In this document: positions 56,486 to 64,000 of the stretch, in pieces | Numbering within the stretch: position 1 is the stretch's first letter | How the letters are laid out: each line of letters opens with the position of its first letter | NCBI RefSeq assembly: GCF_021533835.1 | Contig: NZ_JAKFYQ010000001.1 | Coordinates: forward strand, 67,001 to 131,000 | DNA: 64,000 nucleotides | Direction: 5' to 3' | Origin: Synechococcus sp. Nb3U1 | GTDB lineage: Bacteria > Cyanobacteriota > Cyanobacteriia > Thermostichales > Thermostichaceae | Notes under the pieces: generated by a model | What the model saw: the letters and a program-made list of their open reading frames with translations, nothing else | What the model was told of the DNA's origin: nothing | The model's database searches: none | Made by a program: the position numbers and the translations under genes

Positions 56486-56688
56486 GCAAAAGCTCGGCAA
56501 CGTTTACGCAGACTGTTTTTCATCCTAACGGAAGAGATTTTCTGTCTTCTTGCACAGGTGGGTTACCAGGGATCCCCTGCAGTGGGATCCGGCCTGTCCA
56601 GGCCCGCGATTCAGGAGCTGGCTCCGTTTGGCGGCGACGATCGATAGGGATCTCTCACTGCTTAACATAAGCACATTCTTCTTGAGAT

Positions 56689-56710
56689 CTGCGCTATTGC
56701 GCAGCTTTTT
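56689..56710 (+). terminator. Intrinsic terminator-like hairpin upstream of ndhD
   Basis: CTGCGC-TATT-GCGCAG is followed at once by CTTTTT on the plus strand, the classic intrinsic terminator form. It lies 38 bp before the proposed -10 of ndhD, so it probably protects ndhD from read-through rather than acting as an attenuator. The rest of 56486-56786 holds no gene. Confidence 0.55.
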
Positions 56711-56747
56711 CCGTAAATATTGCTTTCCATTTATTTACAGAGCTTCA

Positions 56748-56753
56748 TATAAT
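56748..56753 (+). promoter_or_regulatory. Putative ndhD -10 element
   Basis: A consensus TATAAT 34 bp before the ndhD ATG, in AT-rich DNA. No clear -35 hexamer at 17 bp (TTCCAT there). Confidence 0.45.
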
Positions 56754-56786
56754 CAGGATGCTGAGCATAAGTATTTATTCCTGGTC

Positions 56787-58373
56787 ATGAGCAATCCCCT
56801 TGAGTTTCCGTGGCTAACGACGCTAGTGCTCTTGCCGCTGCTAGCAGCCTTTGGGATCCCGTTGATCCCCCAGAGTCGTTGGGTTCGTTGGTATGCCCTC
56901 GCCGTGGGGGTTCTGGATTTGGGCCTGATGATCTACGCCTTTGGGCGGCACTACGATCTCCAGAATTTCTCTTTGCAGTTGGCGGAGCGCTACGCCTGGG
57001 TGCCTCAAATCGGCTTCGACTGGTCGCTGGCGGTGGATGGGCTTTCTTTGCCTTTGGTGCTGCTGTCGGGGTTGATCACCACCCTCTCGGTTGTGGCCGC
57101 TTGGAATGTGACCAATAAGCCACGCCTGTTTTTCTTTCTGCTGCTGTTGATGTATAGCGCCCAGGTGGGGGTGTTTCTGGCGCAGGATATGCTCCTTTTC
57201 TTCTTGATGTGGGAGATCGAGCTGGTGCCAGTTTATCTGCTCATCTCTATTTGGGGCGGGCCGAAACGGCAATATGCGGCCACTAAGTTCATCCTCTACA
57301 CGGCGGCTGCCTCTATCTTTATTTTGGTGGGATCCCTGGCGATGGCCTTCTACGGGGAGGGCTTCAGCTTGGATATGGCCGAGCTAAGCACCAAGTCTTA
57401 TCCGATTGCCTTGGAATTGTTCGTGTATGCCGGTTTGCTCATCGCTTTCGGGGTGAAGCTGCCGATCTTCCCAATGCATACTTGGCTGCCGGATGCCCAC
57501 AGTGAAGCTTCTGCTCCAATTTCCATGATCCTGGCTGGGGTACTACTCAAGATGGGGGGCTATGGCCTGATTCGTATGAATGTGGGCATGTTGTCGGAAG
57601 CGCATGTGTATTTTGCCCCGGTGCTGGCAGTGTTGGGGGTGGTGAACATCATCTATGGGGCGCTGGCCGCCTTTGGGCAAAGTCACCTAAAGCGGCGCTT
57701 GGCCTACTCTTCCATCGCGCACATGGGCTTCGTGTTAATCGGCATCTCAGCTTTCACGGAGCTGGGCATCAATGGGGCGCTGTTGCAGATGATCTCCCAT
57801 GGCTTGATTGCGGCGGCCCTATTTTTCCTGACGGGGATTACCTACGAGCGTACCCACACCCTTTTCCTGGATAAATTGGGGGGCCTGGCCAAGCAGATGC
57901 CGAAAGCCTTCGCCCTGTTTACAGCGGGATCCCTGGCCTCTTTGGCCCTGCCCGGGATGAGTGGCTTTGTTGGTGAGCTGACGGTGTTCTTGGGCCTGAC
58001 CACCAGCGATGCCTACACGCCCGCTTTCAAAGCTGGGATCGCCCTGCTAGCGGCGGTCGGGATCATCCTTACCCCGATTTATTTGCTCTCCATGCTGCGG
58101 CAGGTGTTCTACGGGGCTCAAGATCCGGGCTTGGTGGTGGAAAGCTACCTTGGCGATGTGCGCCCACGGGAAATGGCTGTTGCCCTCTGTTTGCTTTTGC
58201 CAATCATCGGTATTGGCCTTTACCCACGGCTGGCTACCCAAACCTACGATGTGACGGCAGTGGCGGTGGCTTCACAGGTGCGCAGCGTATTGCCCACCGA
58301 AATTGTGCAGCAACCGTTTTTCCCCTTCCCGATTCAACCGGCTCAGGTGGCGGCTCTCCCCTTGGAAGATTAA
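56787..58373 (+). CDS. ndhD: NAD(P)H-quinone oxidoreductase chain 4
   Basis: Proton-pumping membrane subunit of cyanobacterial NDH-1, 528 residues with about 14 helices. Diagnostic parts: [20 protein letters not shown] with the essential Glu of helix 5, [31 protein letters not shown] with the conserved Pro, His and Asp, and [19 protein letters not shown] 56787 gives the normal N-terminus; the open frame extends to 56550. Which NDH-1 type (NdhD1/D2 for respiration and cyclic flow, D3/D4 for CO2 uptake) is not determined; no ndhF or cup gene is adjacent. Confidence 0.95.
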   Translation: MSNPLEFPWLTTLVLLPLLAAFGIPLIPQSRWVRWYALAVGVLDLGLMIYAFGRHYDLQNFSLQLAERYAWVPQIGFDWSLAVDGLSLPLVLLSGLITTLSVVAAWNVTNKPRLFFFLLLLMYSAQVGVFLAQDMLLFFLMWEIELVPVYLLISIWGGPKRQYAATKFILYTAAASIFILVGSLAMAFYGEGFSLDMAELSTKSYPIALELFVYAGLLIAFGVKLPIFPMHTWLPDAHSEASAPISMILAGVLLKMGGYGLIRMNVGMLSEAHVYFAPVLAVLGVVNIIYGALAAFGQSHLKRRLAYSSIAHMGFVLIGISAFTELGINGALLQMISHGLIAAALFFLTGITYERTHTLFLDKLGGLAKQMPKAFALFTAGSLASLALPGMSGFVGELTVFLGLTTSDAYTPAFKAGIALLAAVGIILTPIYLLSMLRQVFYGAQDPGLVVESYLGDVRPREMAVALCLLLPIIGIGLYPRLATQTYDVTAVAVASQVRSVLPTEIVQQPFFPFPIQPAQVAALPLED

Positions 58374-59049
58374 GAGATTCGATAGGTACAATCCTTTACT
58401 TTCTCAGCAGGAGAGCTGTGGTTTGAGTCGCCTTCAGGCTCAGATTTCAGCTCTTCTCCCGTTTTAAGGATTGCTTTAGAGACCGAGATTTTGGGTGAGA
58501 GGGATCCCTTCAAGCCCAAGTTTGGCAGGGACTTCAGTGGTGCTCTGAACGCATGGAGCTTTGTTCCATCAGATTCAACTGCACCACCAACCACCACAGG
58601 GTCACATCAGAATAGGTAGCTCGCCGCTTGAGCCGAGAAATGGAGTGTACTGGATTTTGACTGTCGATCATCCACTCAGAAGCGATGATTTGACCACGTT
58701 GCTGGGCGTTCATTTGCGCTCCCTCCACTCGCCGACTACCTATATTTAGGATGGCGAATGTCTTCAAGAGCGTGTGAAAAAATATATTACGCACTAGCAC
58801 GCAACGGCGGCTAACTTTCTTAGCAATTGCAGGCTCCAGGCCCCAAAAACCGCTGAATTGCTTTGCAGAAATACTGGATTTTTTCAGAAAGTGAAAGAAA
58901 AACTTCGTAAAAGTGGCAAAATATCAGGCAAGTCGATTGGCCCTTGCTTCATAATTCTTAAGCTTAAGCATCTGCCGATGGTCATATCTATCCACTGACC
59001 TGCGGGGCGGTTGCTTTTTCATTCTTCCACCTGAGCACCCACTCAAAAC
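58374..59049. other. Mostly non-coding gap between ndhD and the HAS-barrel gene
   Basis: 676 bp. The stretch 58780-58990 is AT-rich with no open frame I trust. One small minus-strand frame with a good ribosome binding site is listed separately (58534-58713). No tRNA-like cloverleaf was found. Confidence 0.5.
58534..58713 (-). CDS. Small hypothetical protein (59 residues)
   Basis: ATG at 58713 is preceded on the minus strand by GGAGGGAG at ideal distance. The product starts MNAQQRGQIIASEWMIDSQN, has a basic RLKRRA stretch, then a mildly hydrophobic segment DVTLWWLVVQLNLME. I do not recognise it. The strong Shine-Dalgarno is the main support. Confidence 0.4.
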   Translation of the reverse strand: MNAQQRGQIIASEWMIDSQNPVHSISRLKRRATYSDVTLWWLVVQLNLMEQSSMRSEHH

Positions 59050-59679
59050 ATGCGAGCCACCTCCACTCCTCTTTCTTTCCAGCCCCGTTCTGCTCTTGGA
59101 GAAGTGGTGGAGGCGAGTACAACAACCTTTGTGGCCCAATGCTTTGAGCCGGAACGGTTGACCTTCCCTGCCATGCCGGCCCTTGGCAGTTGGACACGCT
59201 CCCAAGATGAAGAGACCGGCAACCTTGTCTACGGGGTAGTTTGTCATGCGGCCATTACCCCCATTGATACAGTGCACCGCGCCAGAGCCCTGGGGCTGTC
59301 TGCCCAAGAGCTACGGGAACAACAACCGCAAATTTTTGCCATGTTGCGTACCGACTTCCGCTCGGCCATCGTCGGGTTTGTTAGCGAAGGGCGCGTCTAT
59401 CAGTACCTACCGCCGCGGCCTCCCCAAATTCACCAGCCGGTTTACCGCTGTTCTGAGGCAGAGGTGGCGGAGTTTTGCCGCTCTTTCGAGTTTTTGCGCA
59501 CCCTGCTGCAGGTGAACGGGATCCCTGCCGATGAGTTGGTGGCGGCCGTGATCCGCCAGAGCTACCGGATCTTGAACCGGGATCGGGACTGGCTGTTACG
59601 AGCCGGGCGCCACCTGAGTTCGCTATTGCGGGATGATTACGAGCATCTCAGCGCAATTTTACGAAAGATTGAAGCCTAA
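59050..59679 (+). CDS. HAS-barrel-like conserved protein
   Basis: 209 residues, soluble. The first ~110 residues (GEVVEASTTTFVAQCFEPE, PALGSWTR, LVYGVVCHA) fit the HAS-barrel found at the N-terminus of HerA-type and F1-ATPase-like NTPases, and similar stand-alone proteins occur in cyanobacteria. The C-terminal half is alpha-helical (AEVAEFCRSFEFLRTLLQ, YRILNRDRDWLLRAGRHL). No ATPase domain follows. Function unknown; assignment by pattern only. Confidence 0.6.
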   Translation: MRATSTPLSFQPRSALGEVVEASTTTFVAQCFEPERLTFPAMPALGSWTRSQDEETGNLVYGVVCHAAITPIDTVHRARALGLSAQELREQQPQIFAMLRTDFRSAIVGFVSEGRVYQYLPPRPPQIHQPVYRCSEAEVAEFCRSFEFLRTLLQVNGIPADELVAAVIRQSYRILNRDRDWLLRAGRHLSSLLRDDYEHLSAILRKIEA

Positions 59680-59784
59680 GCGAAGAAATATTGAGAATGG
59701 CCTTGCCACCTAGCGGAGGGTGGTAGTCTGAGGCGGTTTCCTAATGGATTCATCCCTTTTTGTAACGTCATTTCTTGCTTAAAA

Positions 59785-59979
59785 ATGTTTAACAAATTCA
59801 ACCCCTCCGACAAACCTTCTAAAGGCAACTGGGCTGGCCGCACCTTTTCTGCTGCTGTAGGGGCTTCAGTAGCAGCTGCTGTCTGCATTGCCCATGGTCA
59901 GCCGGCTCACGTGTCTTTGTTGGTAGCCAGTTGCGCGACGGTATTTGCCCTCGTCCTAGATGAGATGGGCTGGATTTAG
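59785..59979 (+). CDS. Small membrane protein of unknown function
   Basis: 64 residues with two hydrophobic stretches (TFSAAVGASVAAAVCIA and HVSLLVASCATVFALVL) behind a polar N-terminus rich in Lys, Asn and Ser. It follows the HAS-barrel gene by 105 bp in the same direction; no close ribosome binding site is visible. Not recognised. Confidence 0.5.
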   Translation: MFNKFNPSDKPSKGNWAGRTFSAAVGASVAAAVCIAHGQPAHVSLLVASCATVFALVLDEMGWI

Positions 59980-60085
59980 GGAATTAGGCTCCATTGGTTT
60001 TACCTCCGATAGCCAATCTGGGTCTGAAGGAAGGGATCCCCATCTGGCTGGGTTGAGGGCTTGGGCTAGGGGATCCCTTTACCCT

Positions 60086-60880
60086 TCACTTGAAATAAGG
60101 ATCCAGTAGTACCGTCCAGCTGTTGTACTTTTGCTCGTATTCATAGGGGCACTGGTCGGCGCGTTCTTCCGGCAACCCGTCCTCTCCGACCAAATCGGCA
60201 AATTGGTCTGGGTTGCTGCCGTAGATCAGACAGGCCATGCTGTAAAACCGCTGGGCGCTGAGGGCGTGTTCTCCCCAGTAGGTTAGGTTCTCCATTTCCG
60301 CCTCTTGAGCAGCATCAAAGGCAAATTGAGCCATACCAACAATAGCAGCCCATTCTCCTTCCAAGCCGTATTCCAGCAAAGACAAGACGGCAAACTCATC
60401 CACCACATCCTCTTCCCGCCCGGTGATCGGCAGCTCGTACTGATCCACCAAGGCATGGCCTAGCTCGTGGAAAAAGGTAAACAGGCCGGAGTTGATCACA
60501 TGGGCTTCCAGGTCTTCCGGGGATGTGTTCTCATCCGCAAAAAGGGCTGCATAGTAGGCGATTAGCTCGTAGCACATCGAGATCTGCACGGCCTCTGGGT
60601 CGTAAAAAGCGTTGACCGTGCCACACTCAGTAAAAACCACCTGGATATCTTGAGGGAAGGCAAACTCCTCATTCAAGCCGGCGATCAGCTCATCAAAGGT
60701 GCCATTACTTTCCAGGATCAGGCGCACCGCCTCCAGTTCCGCATCTTCGGTTGCTTCGTAGGTGAGAACCAAATCCCCTGCGTCCTCGATCGCTTGCGCC
60801 AAACTGATGGATGGGATCCCGACCCAAGCCAGCATACCCGCCAATATCCCGCCAACCGTTCGACTGAGCCAGCTCGACAT
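60086..60880 (-). CDS. DUF4344 putative metallopeptidase, exported
   Basis: 264 residues with a signal peptide ending SLAQA. HELGHALVDQYELPITGREE supplies the zincin HExxH with a downstream Glu-rich ligand region (DEFAVLSLLEYG), and FTECGTVNAFYDPEAVQISMCYELI is typical of DUF4344. Cys residues suggest disulfides. Likely periplasmic; substrate unknown. Encoded alone on the minus strand. Confidence 0.85.
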   Translation of the reverse strand: MSSWLSRTVGGILAGMLAWVGIPSISLAQAIEDAGDLVLTYEATEDAELEAVRLILESNGTFDELIAGLNEEFAFPQDIQVVFTECGTVNAFYDPEAVQISMCYELIAYYAALFADENTSPEDLEAHVINSGLFTFFHELGHALVDQYELPITGREEDVVDEFAVLSLLEYGLEGEWAAIVGMAQFAFDAAQEAEMENLTYWGEHALSAQRFYSMACLIYGSNPDQFADLVGEDGLPEERADQCPYEYEQKYNSWTVLLDPYFK

Positions 60881-61322
60881 ACCCCCTCCTTGAGTCGGAT
60901 CTGGGGGTAAAGTATAACATTTAACTCCAGTGTTCCAGCAAGATCTAAGCTCAACAAAGCCCCGGCCTATAGTTAGGATGAATCGGTGGACTAGCTGACC
61001 TATACCCGGGCTAGATGCTTAACCAAAGGGCCACTCGGCGAGTCTGCCATGCTCAGGTGTAAAGTACCTATGGCCGTCAACATAATCTTCAACATAAGTT
61101 GACGGGACTGCTGAAGCAAAAGGATCTGTGAGCGATGTAAGCCTGTAGACTCCAGATCTCTTCATGCTTCCTTTGTATGTAGAGTAGAGGTGAACTTGTA
61201 GGGTAGAGTAGAGGGTTTTCTGGCCTAATGCGGGTATATTAGGGGCAGCTTGAGCCTTCTGTACCTATTGCGTTTTCACTTATTCTTCACGTTGTCACGC
61301 GATTCCAAGCCCATTGCTCTGC
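60881..61322. other. Structured intergenic region, possible small RNA and regulatory repeats
   Basis: 442 bp between divergent genes. TATAGT at 60968-60973 could be a -10 element for a plus-strand transcript starting around 60980. Downstream there is a paired GTCAAC/GTTGAC hairpin (about 61076-61103). AGAGTAGAGG occurs at 61181-61190 and again at 61205-61214, spacing suited to a dimeric regulator ahead of the histidine kinase gene. It does not match tmRNA, RNase P RNA or 6S RNA as I remember them. Confidence 0.4.
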
Positions 61323-63056
61323 ATGAAGCTCCGCCAAAAAATTCTCTGGCTCATGGGATCCTCCCTCTTTTGCGGAGTTGTAAGCCTGACCGGATTGTTG
61401 CTGCATTGGGGATCCCCTTTTCGGGCGGAATCGGTGCGGATCACGGCCCCAGAAGTCAGAACTTACAGTGTAAACCTCTACGAAGAGTGGGTCTGGTTCT
61501 ATCTGGTGCTATTGGGGATCAGCCTCGGATCTTCGACTTGGCTGCTGATCTTGGTCGATCAACAGGTGCTCAGTCGCTGGCAGCCTTCTCCAAATGAATT
61601 GGATAAGCAGGGCCGAACCAGAGGATCCCTGAGCCCGCAACACCTCAACGCCGCCCTAGAACAACAGGTGCAACAGCAAACGGCCCAGCTGCGCCAGGCC
61701 CTCAACTACGAAGCCACTCTCAAACATATCACCGACAAAGTTCGCGACAGCCTGGAAGAAGACCAAATATTACAGACAGTAGTACAGGAGTTGGCCACCC
61801 GGCTGGAGGTGCTGGGCTGCGATGCCAGCCTCTACGACCTGAAGATGGGGGTGAGTCGGATCGTCTGTGAATCTGAAGCCGATTTGCCCCCCAACTTGAA
61901 ACCTACCGTGCCGATCGAAGCCCAAAGTGGCCTGTACAGGCGCCTCTTGGCTGGGGATCTGGTTTTACTGTGTCAACTTCCCCCCACCCAAGTCCGGGAT
62001 CTCAAAGAACCGCTCTTGTGTCTGGCCTGTCCTATCTTCGACCGCTTAAGTAGCCCGAAATCTCTGCAACTCGGTGAGCAAACACAGCCCAATCGCTTCA
62101 CGGTTTCCGATGGCGCTTCCCCCGAGCTGGCGATTTTTGGGGATCTGTGGCTGTTCAAACCCATCAACAAAGAGTTTAGCGAGCCCGAGATCCGGCTGGT
62201 GCAGCAGGTGGCCACTCAATGTGCGATCGGACTGCGGCAAGCACACTTATACAGAGCTTTGCAGAGCCAAGTAGAGCAGTTGCAGTCGTTGCATCAACTC
62301 AAGGATGACTTTCTGAATACGATCTCCCACGAGTTGCGCACCCCCATGTCCAATATCAAGATGTCCCTCTACATGATCCGCAAAACCCAGGATGAGGAGC
62401 GGCGACAGCGCTATCTGGATATTTTAGAAACCGAATGTAGCCGCGAGATCGATCTGATTAACGATTTGCTAGATCTGCAACGGCTGGAAGCCGGGGTGGA
62501 TCTACCCCTTTCAGAACCGGTGGATTTGGCTTGTTGGCTGCCGGCTCAATTGCGCTCGTTCGAGGCCCGTATCGCCCATTATCGGCAAACTCTACAGGTG
62601 GAATGGGATCCGGCTCTAGAGGCTGCTGAGCCCCAACTTTGGACGGACACCCAACGTCTCTCGCGCATTCTGGGGGAGCTGATCAACAACGCCTGCAAGT
62701 ACACCGCTCCAGGGGGAGAGATTCGCCTGTCGATGACTTCACAGCTTGTTGAGCCTACGGGTCGTCCAGAGGAAACGTACATTCGCTTTGAGATCTCTAA
62801 TCCTACTCAGATCCCTGTCAACCAACTGCCACATCTGTTTGACAAGTTTTACCGGGTACCGGGCGGGGATCCCTGGAAACGGGGGGGAACCGGGCTGGGG
62901 TTAGCCTTGGTAAAAAAATTGGTGGAACAACTGGGGGGTAAGATCGACGTAACCAGCCAGGCGGGCCTGACCACCTTCTGGTTTGTTCTGCCCCAAAACC
63001 GACCGCCCTCTCATCCTGGATCGTTGCCCGTATCTGCTGCTCTACCCCAACCTTGA
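61323..63056 (+). CDS. GAF-domain sensor histidine kinase
   Basis: About 577 residues: two N-terminal membrane helices (about 8-28 and 50-75) enclosing a short extracytoplasmic loop, a coiled-coil linker (EQQVQQQTAQLRQALNYEA), a GAF-like domain (~140-305), HisKA with His in FLNTISHELRTPMSNIKMSL near 337, and HATPase with N box ELINNACKYTAPGG, G1 FDKFYRVPGG and G2 GTGLGLALVKKL. No cognate regulator adjacent. ATG 61323 is used in place of TTG 61314. The ligand is unknown. Confidence 0.92.
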   Translation: MKLRQKILWLMGSSLFCGVVSLTGLLLHWGSPFRAESVRITAPEVRTYSVNLYEEWVWFYLVLLGISLGSSTWLLILVDQQVLSRWQPSPNELDKQGRTRGSLSPQHLNAALEQQVQQQTAQLRQALNYEATLKHITDKVRDSLEEDQILQTVVQELATRLEVLGCDASLYDLKMGVSRIVCESEADLPPNLKPTVPIEAQSGLYRRLLAGDLVLLCQLPPTQVRDLKEPLLCLACPIFDRLSSPKSLQLGEQTQPNRFTVSDGASPELAIFGDLWLFKPINKEFSEPEIRLVQQVATQCAIGLRQAHLYRALQSQVEQLQSLHQLKDDFLNTISHELRTPMSNIKMSLYMIRKTQDEERRQRYLDILETECSREIDLINDLLDLQRLEAGVDLPLSEPVDLACWLPAQLRSFEARIAHYRQTLQVEWDPALEAAEPQLWTDTQRLSRILGELINNACKYTAPGGEIRLSMTSQLVEPTGRPEETYIRFEISNPTQIPVNQLPHLFDKFYRVPGGDPWKRGGTGLGLALVKKLVEQLGGKIDVTSQAGLTTFWFVLPQNRPPSHPGSLPVSAALPQP

Positions 63057-63226
63057 CCTTGCTCATAGGGTCTTGCATATGGTCTGGCTCAGGCAGGATT
63101 CCCAGCCCAACTCTGCAATCATTGCTTCTGCGTGTATGACCCAAGTTCGTGTATGACCCAAGTTAAGGAGAGTTTTCCCACTGCCCTACTCCCCGACTCT
63201 CTGTTCGCTCAGCCTCTTGCAGGCTG

Positions 63227-64000
63227 ATGGAATCCATGACCGCTCTTCCCCTCGTTTCGGTGATCCTGGGCACTCGCCCGGAAGCGATTAAGCTGGCCCC
63301 GGTAATCCGTGCTCTGCAAGCCAGTCCCCACCTGCGCACTGAAGTGATCTTGACTGGGCAACACCGGGAAATGGTGGATCAAGTGATGCAGCTGTTCGGC
63401 CTACAGCCGGATCGGGATCTGGCGATTATGCGCCCGCGCCAAAGCCTGACGGATATTACCGAAGCCACCCTACGCGGTTTGGAACCCTATTTCAAGGCCA
63501 GTCAGCCGGATCTGATCCTGGTACAGGGGGACACTACCACCGCCTTTGCCGCCACCCTGGCCGCTTTTTACCAACGGATCCCGGTAGGGCATGTGGAAGC
63601 GGGCCTGCGCACCGACGATCTCTACAATCCCTTCCCAGAAGAAGCCAATCGCCGCCTGATCTCCCAGTTGGCCAGCCTGCATTTTGCCCCTACCCCCCAG
63701 GCTCTAGAAAACTTAAAGCGAAGTGATGTGGTGGGATCCCTCTATTGCACCGGCAACACCGTCATCGATGCCCTACTGCAGGTGGCTGCCCAAGGGATCC
63801 CTTGCCCGATCCCTGGCCTGGATTGGCAGCAATACCGTGTCCTGTTGGTCACGTTGCATCGGCGGGAAAATTGGGGGGATCCCTTAGTCGCGATTGGCAA
63901 AGCGCTGCTGCAACTTTTGGAGGAATTTCCCGATACTGCTCTGCTACTGCCTTTGCACCGCAACCCGGTGGTTCGGGATCCCTTACAGGCTTTGCTGGGA
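63227..64000 (+). CDS. wecB: UDP-N-acetylglucosamine 2-epimerase, 5' part
   Basis: Interconverts UDP-GlcNAc and UDP-ManNAc for surface polysaccharide. Visible part (about 257 residues) has SVILGTRPEAIKLAPVI, TGQHREMVDQV, VQGDTTTAFAATLAAFY, HVEAGLRTDDLYNPFPEEAN, and LVTLHRRENWG, all diagnostic. Start at ATG 63227 or 63236. The gene runs off the window end. Preceded by a 170-bp gap with a duplicated TGACCCAAGTT (about 63137-63147 and 63155-63165). Confidence 0.92.
   Translation, partial: MESMTALPLVSVILGTRPEAIKLAPVIRALQASPHLRTEVILTGQHREMVDQVMQLFGLQPDRDLAIMRPRQSLTDITEATLRGLEPYFKASQPDLILVQGDTTTAFAATLAAFYQRIPVGHVEAGLRTDDLYNPFPEEANRRLISQLASLHFAPTPQALENLKRSDVVGSLYCTGNTVIDALLQVAAQGIPCPIPGLDWQQYRVLLVTLHRRENWGDPLVAIGKALLQLLEEFPDTALLLPLHRNPVVRDPLQALLG

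Larger units (their letters stand above)
1..64000. repeat. Highly iterated palindrome GGGATCCC dispersed over the window
   Basis: GGATCC, usually inside GGGATCCC, recurs in genes and intergenic DNA on the whole window. By eye I counted 13 GGATCC in the first 5.6 kb, against roughly 0.3 per kb expected for a hexamer at this base composition. In coding DNA it is read as Gly-Ile-Pro, Gly-Ser-Leu or Asp-Pro, so these tripeptides are unusually common in the proteins. Most cyanobacteria instead iterate GCGATCGC (HIP1), which I noticed only once, at 21623-21630. Counts are approximate. Confidence 0.9.

Noticed and set aside
60960-61140. tmRNA, RNase P RNA or 6S RNA
   Set aside because: None of the conserved sequence signatures that I know for these RNAs is present; kept only as an unassigned candidate.

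Overview
The window is chromosomal DNA from a cyanobacterium. The evidence is psbZ (photosystem II), ndhD (NDH-1), the psbZ-ribH gene pair, a cobN-type chelatase, a cold-type RRM protein and many signalling genes. The octamer GGGATCCC is spread through nearly every gene, about ten times more often than expected, while the usual cyanobacterial palindrome GCGATCGC was noticed only once (21623-21630). From memory this profile suggests the hot-spring Synechococcus/Thermostichus clade (Yellowstone JA strains). That placement is an inference, since no search was run.

Layout. 0-13.4 kb is core genome: methyltransferase, response regulator, queuosine-precursor-type transporter, psbZ, ribH, htpG, LCP-family wall protein, sugar ABC permease, phosphopantetheinyl transferase, cupredoxin, PgpH-like HD phosphodiesterase and DUF58 protein. 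13.4-16.8 kb is a gene graveyard: a TnpB tail, an internally deleted IS5-like element with perfect 14-bp ends, the tail of a probable cas8, a frameshifted devR-type cas7, an open cas5, an intact Uma2 nuclease gene, a second Uma2 fragment and a GNAT fragment. No CRISPR array, cas1/2, cas3 or cas6 is visible. 16.8-25 kb carries a patatin-like lipase, an AT-rich OGT-like glycosyltransferase, a histidine phosphatase, NAD kinase, a Ser/Thr kinase with Pro-Thr linkers and a lipoprotein.

25-30.5 kb (minus strand) is a protein-homeostasis block, grpE-dnaK-dnaJ-tusA-like-rsgA, whose last three genes overlap. 30.7-38 kb has a 5'-nucleotidase-like phosphatase, DUF445 protein, two exported proteins (one with SLH domains and a TP-repeat linker) and an aldo/keto reductase. 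38-49.6 kb has metG, a rhomboid protease, two response regulators, rsmI, moaA, a D-2-hydroxyacid dehydrogenase, a phosphodiester glycosidase, an FAD oxidase and a class I amidotransferase. 49.7-56.5 kb has a cobN lacking its C-terminal third, rbp, an ArsB/SLC13-type transporter, cysC and argD. 56.7-64 kb has ndhD, several small or unknown genes, a DUF4344 protein, a GAF histidine kinase and the start of wecB.

The most notable non-genic signals are a 107-bp MITE-like family (37978-38084, 47067-47173 and a deleted copy at 54024-54108), each copy at the 3' end of a gene; the GGGATCCC iteration; and a structured 440-bp gap at 60.9-61.3 kb that may hold a small RNA. I found no rRNA, tRNA or CRISPR array. 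No complete undescribed defence system could be supported.
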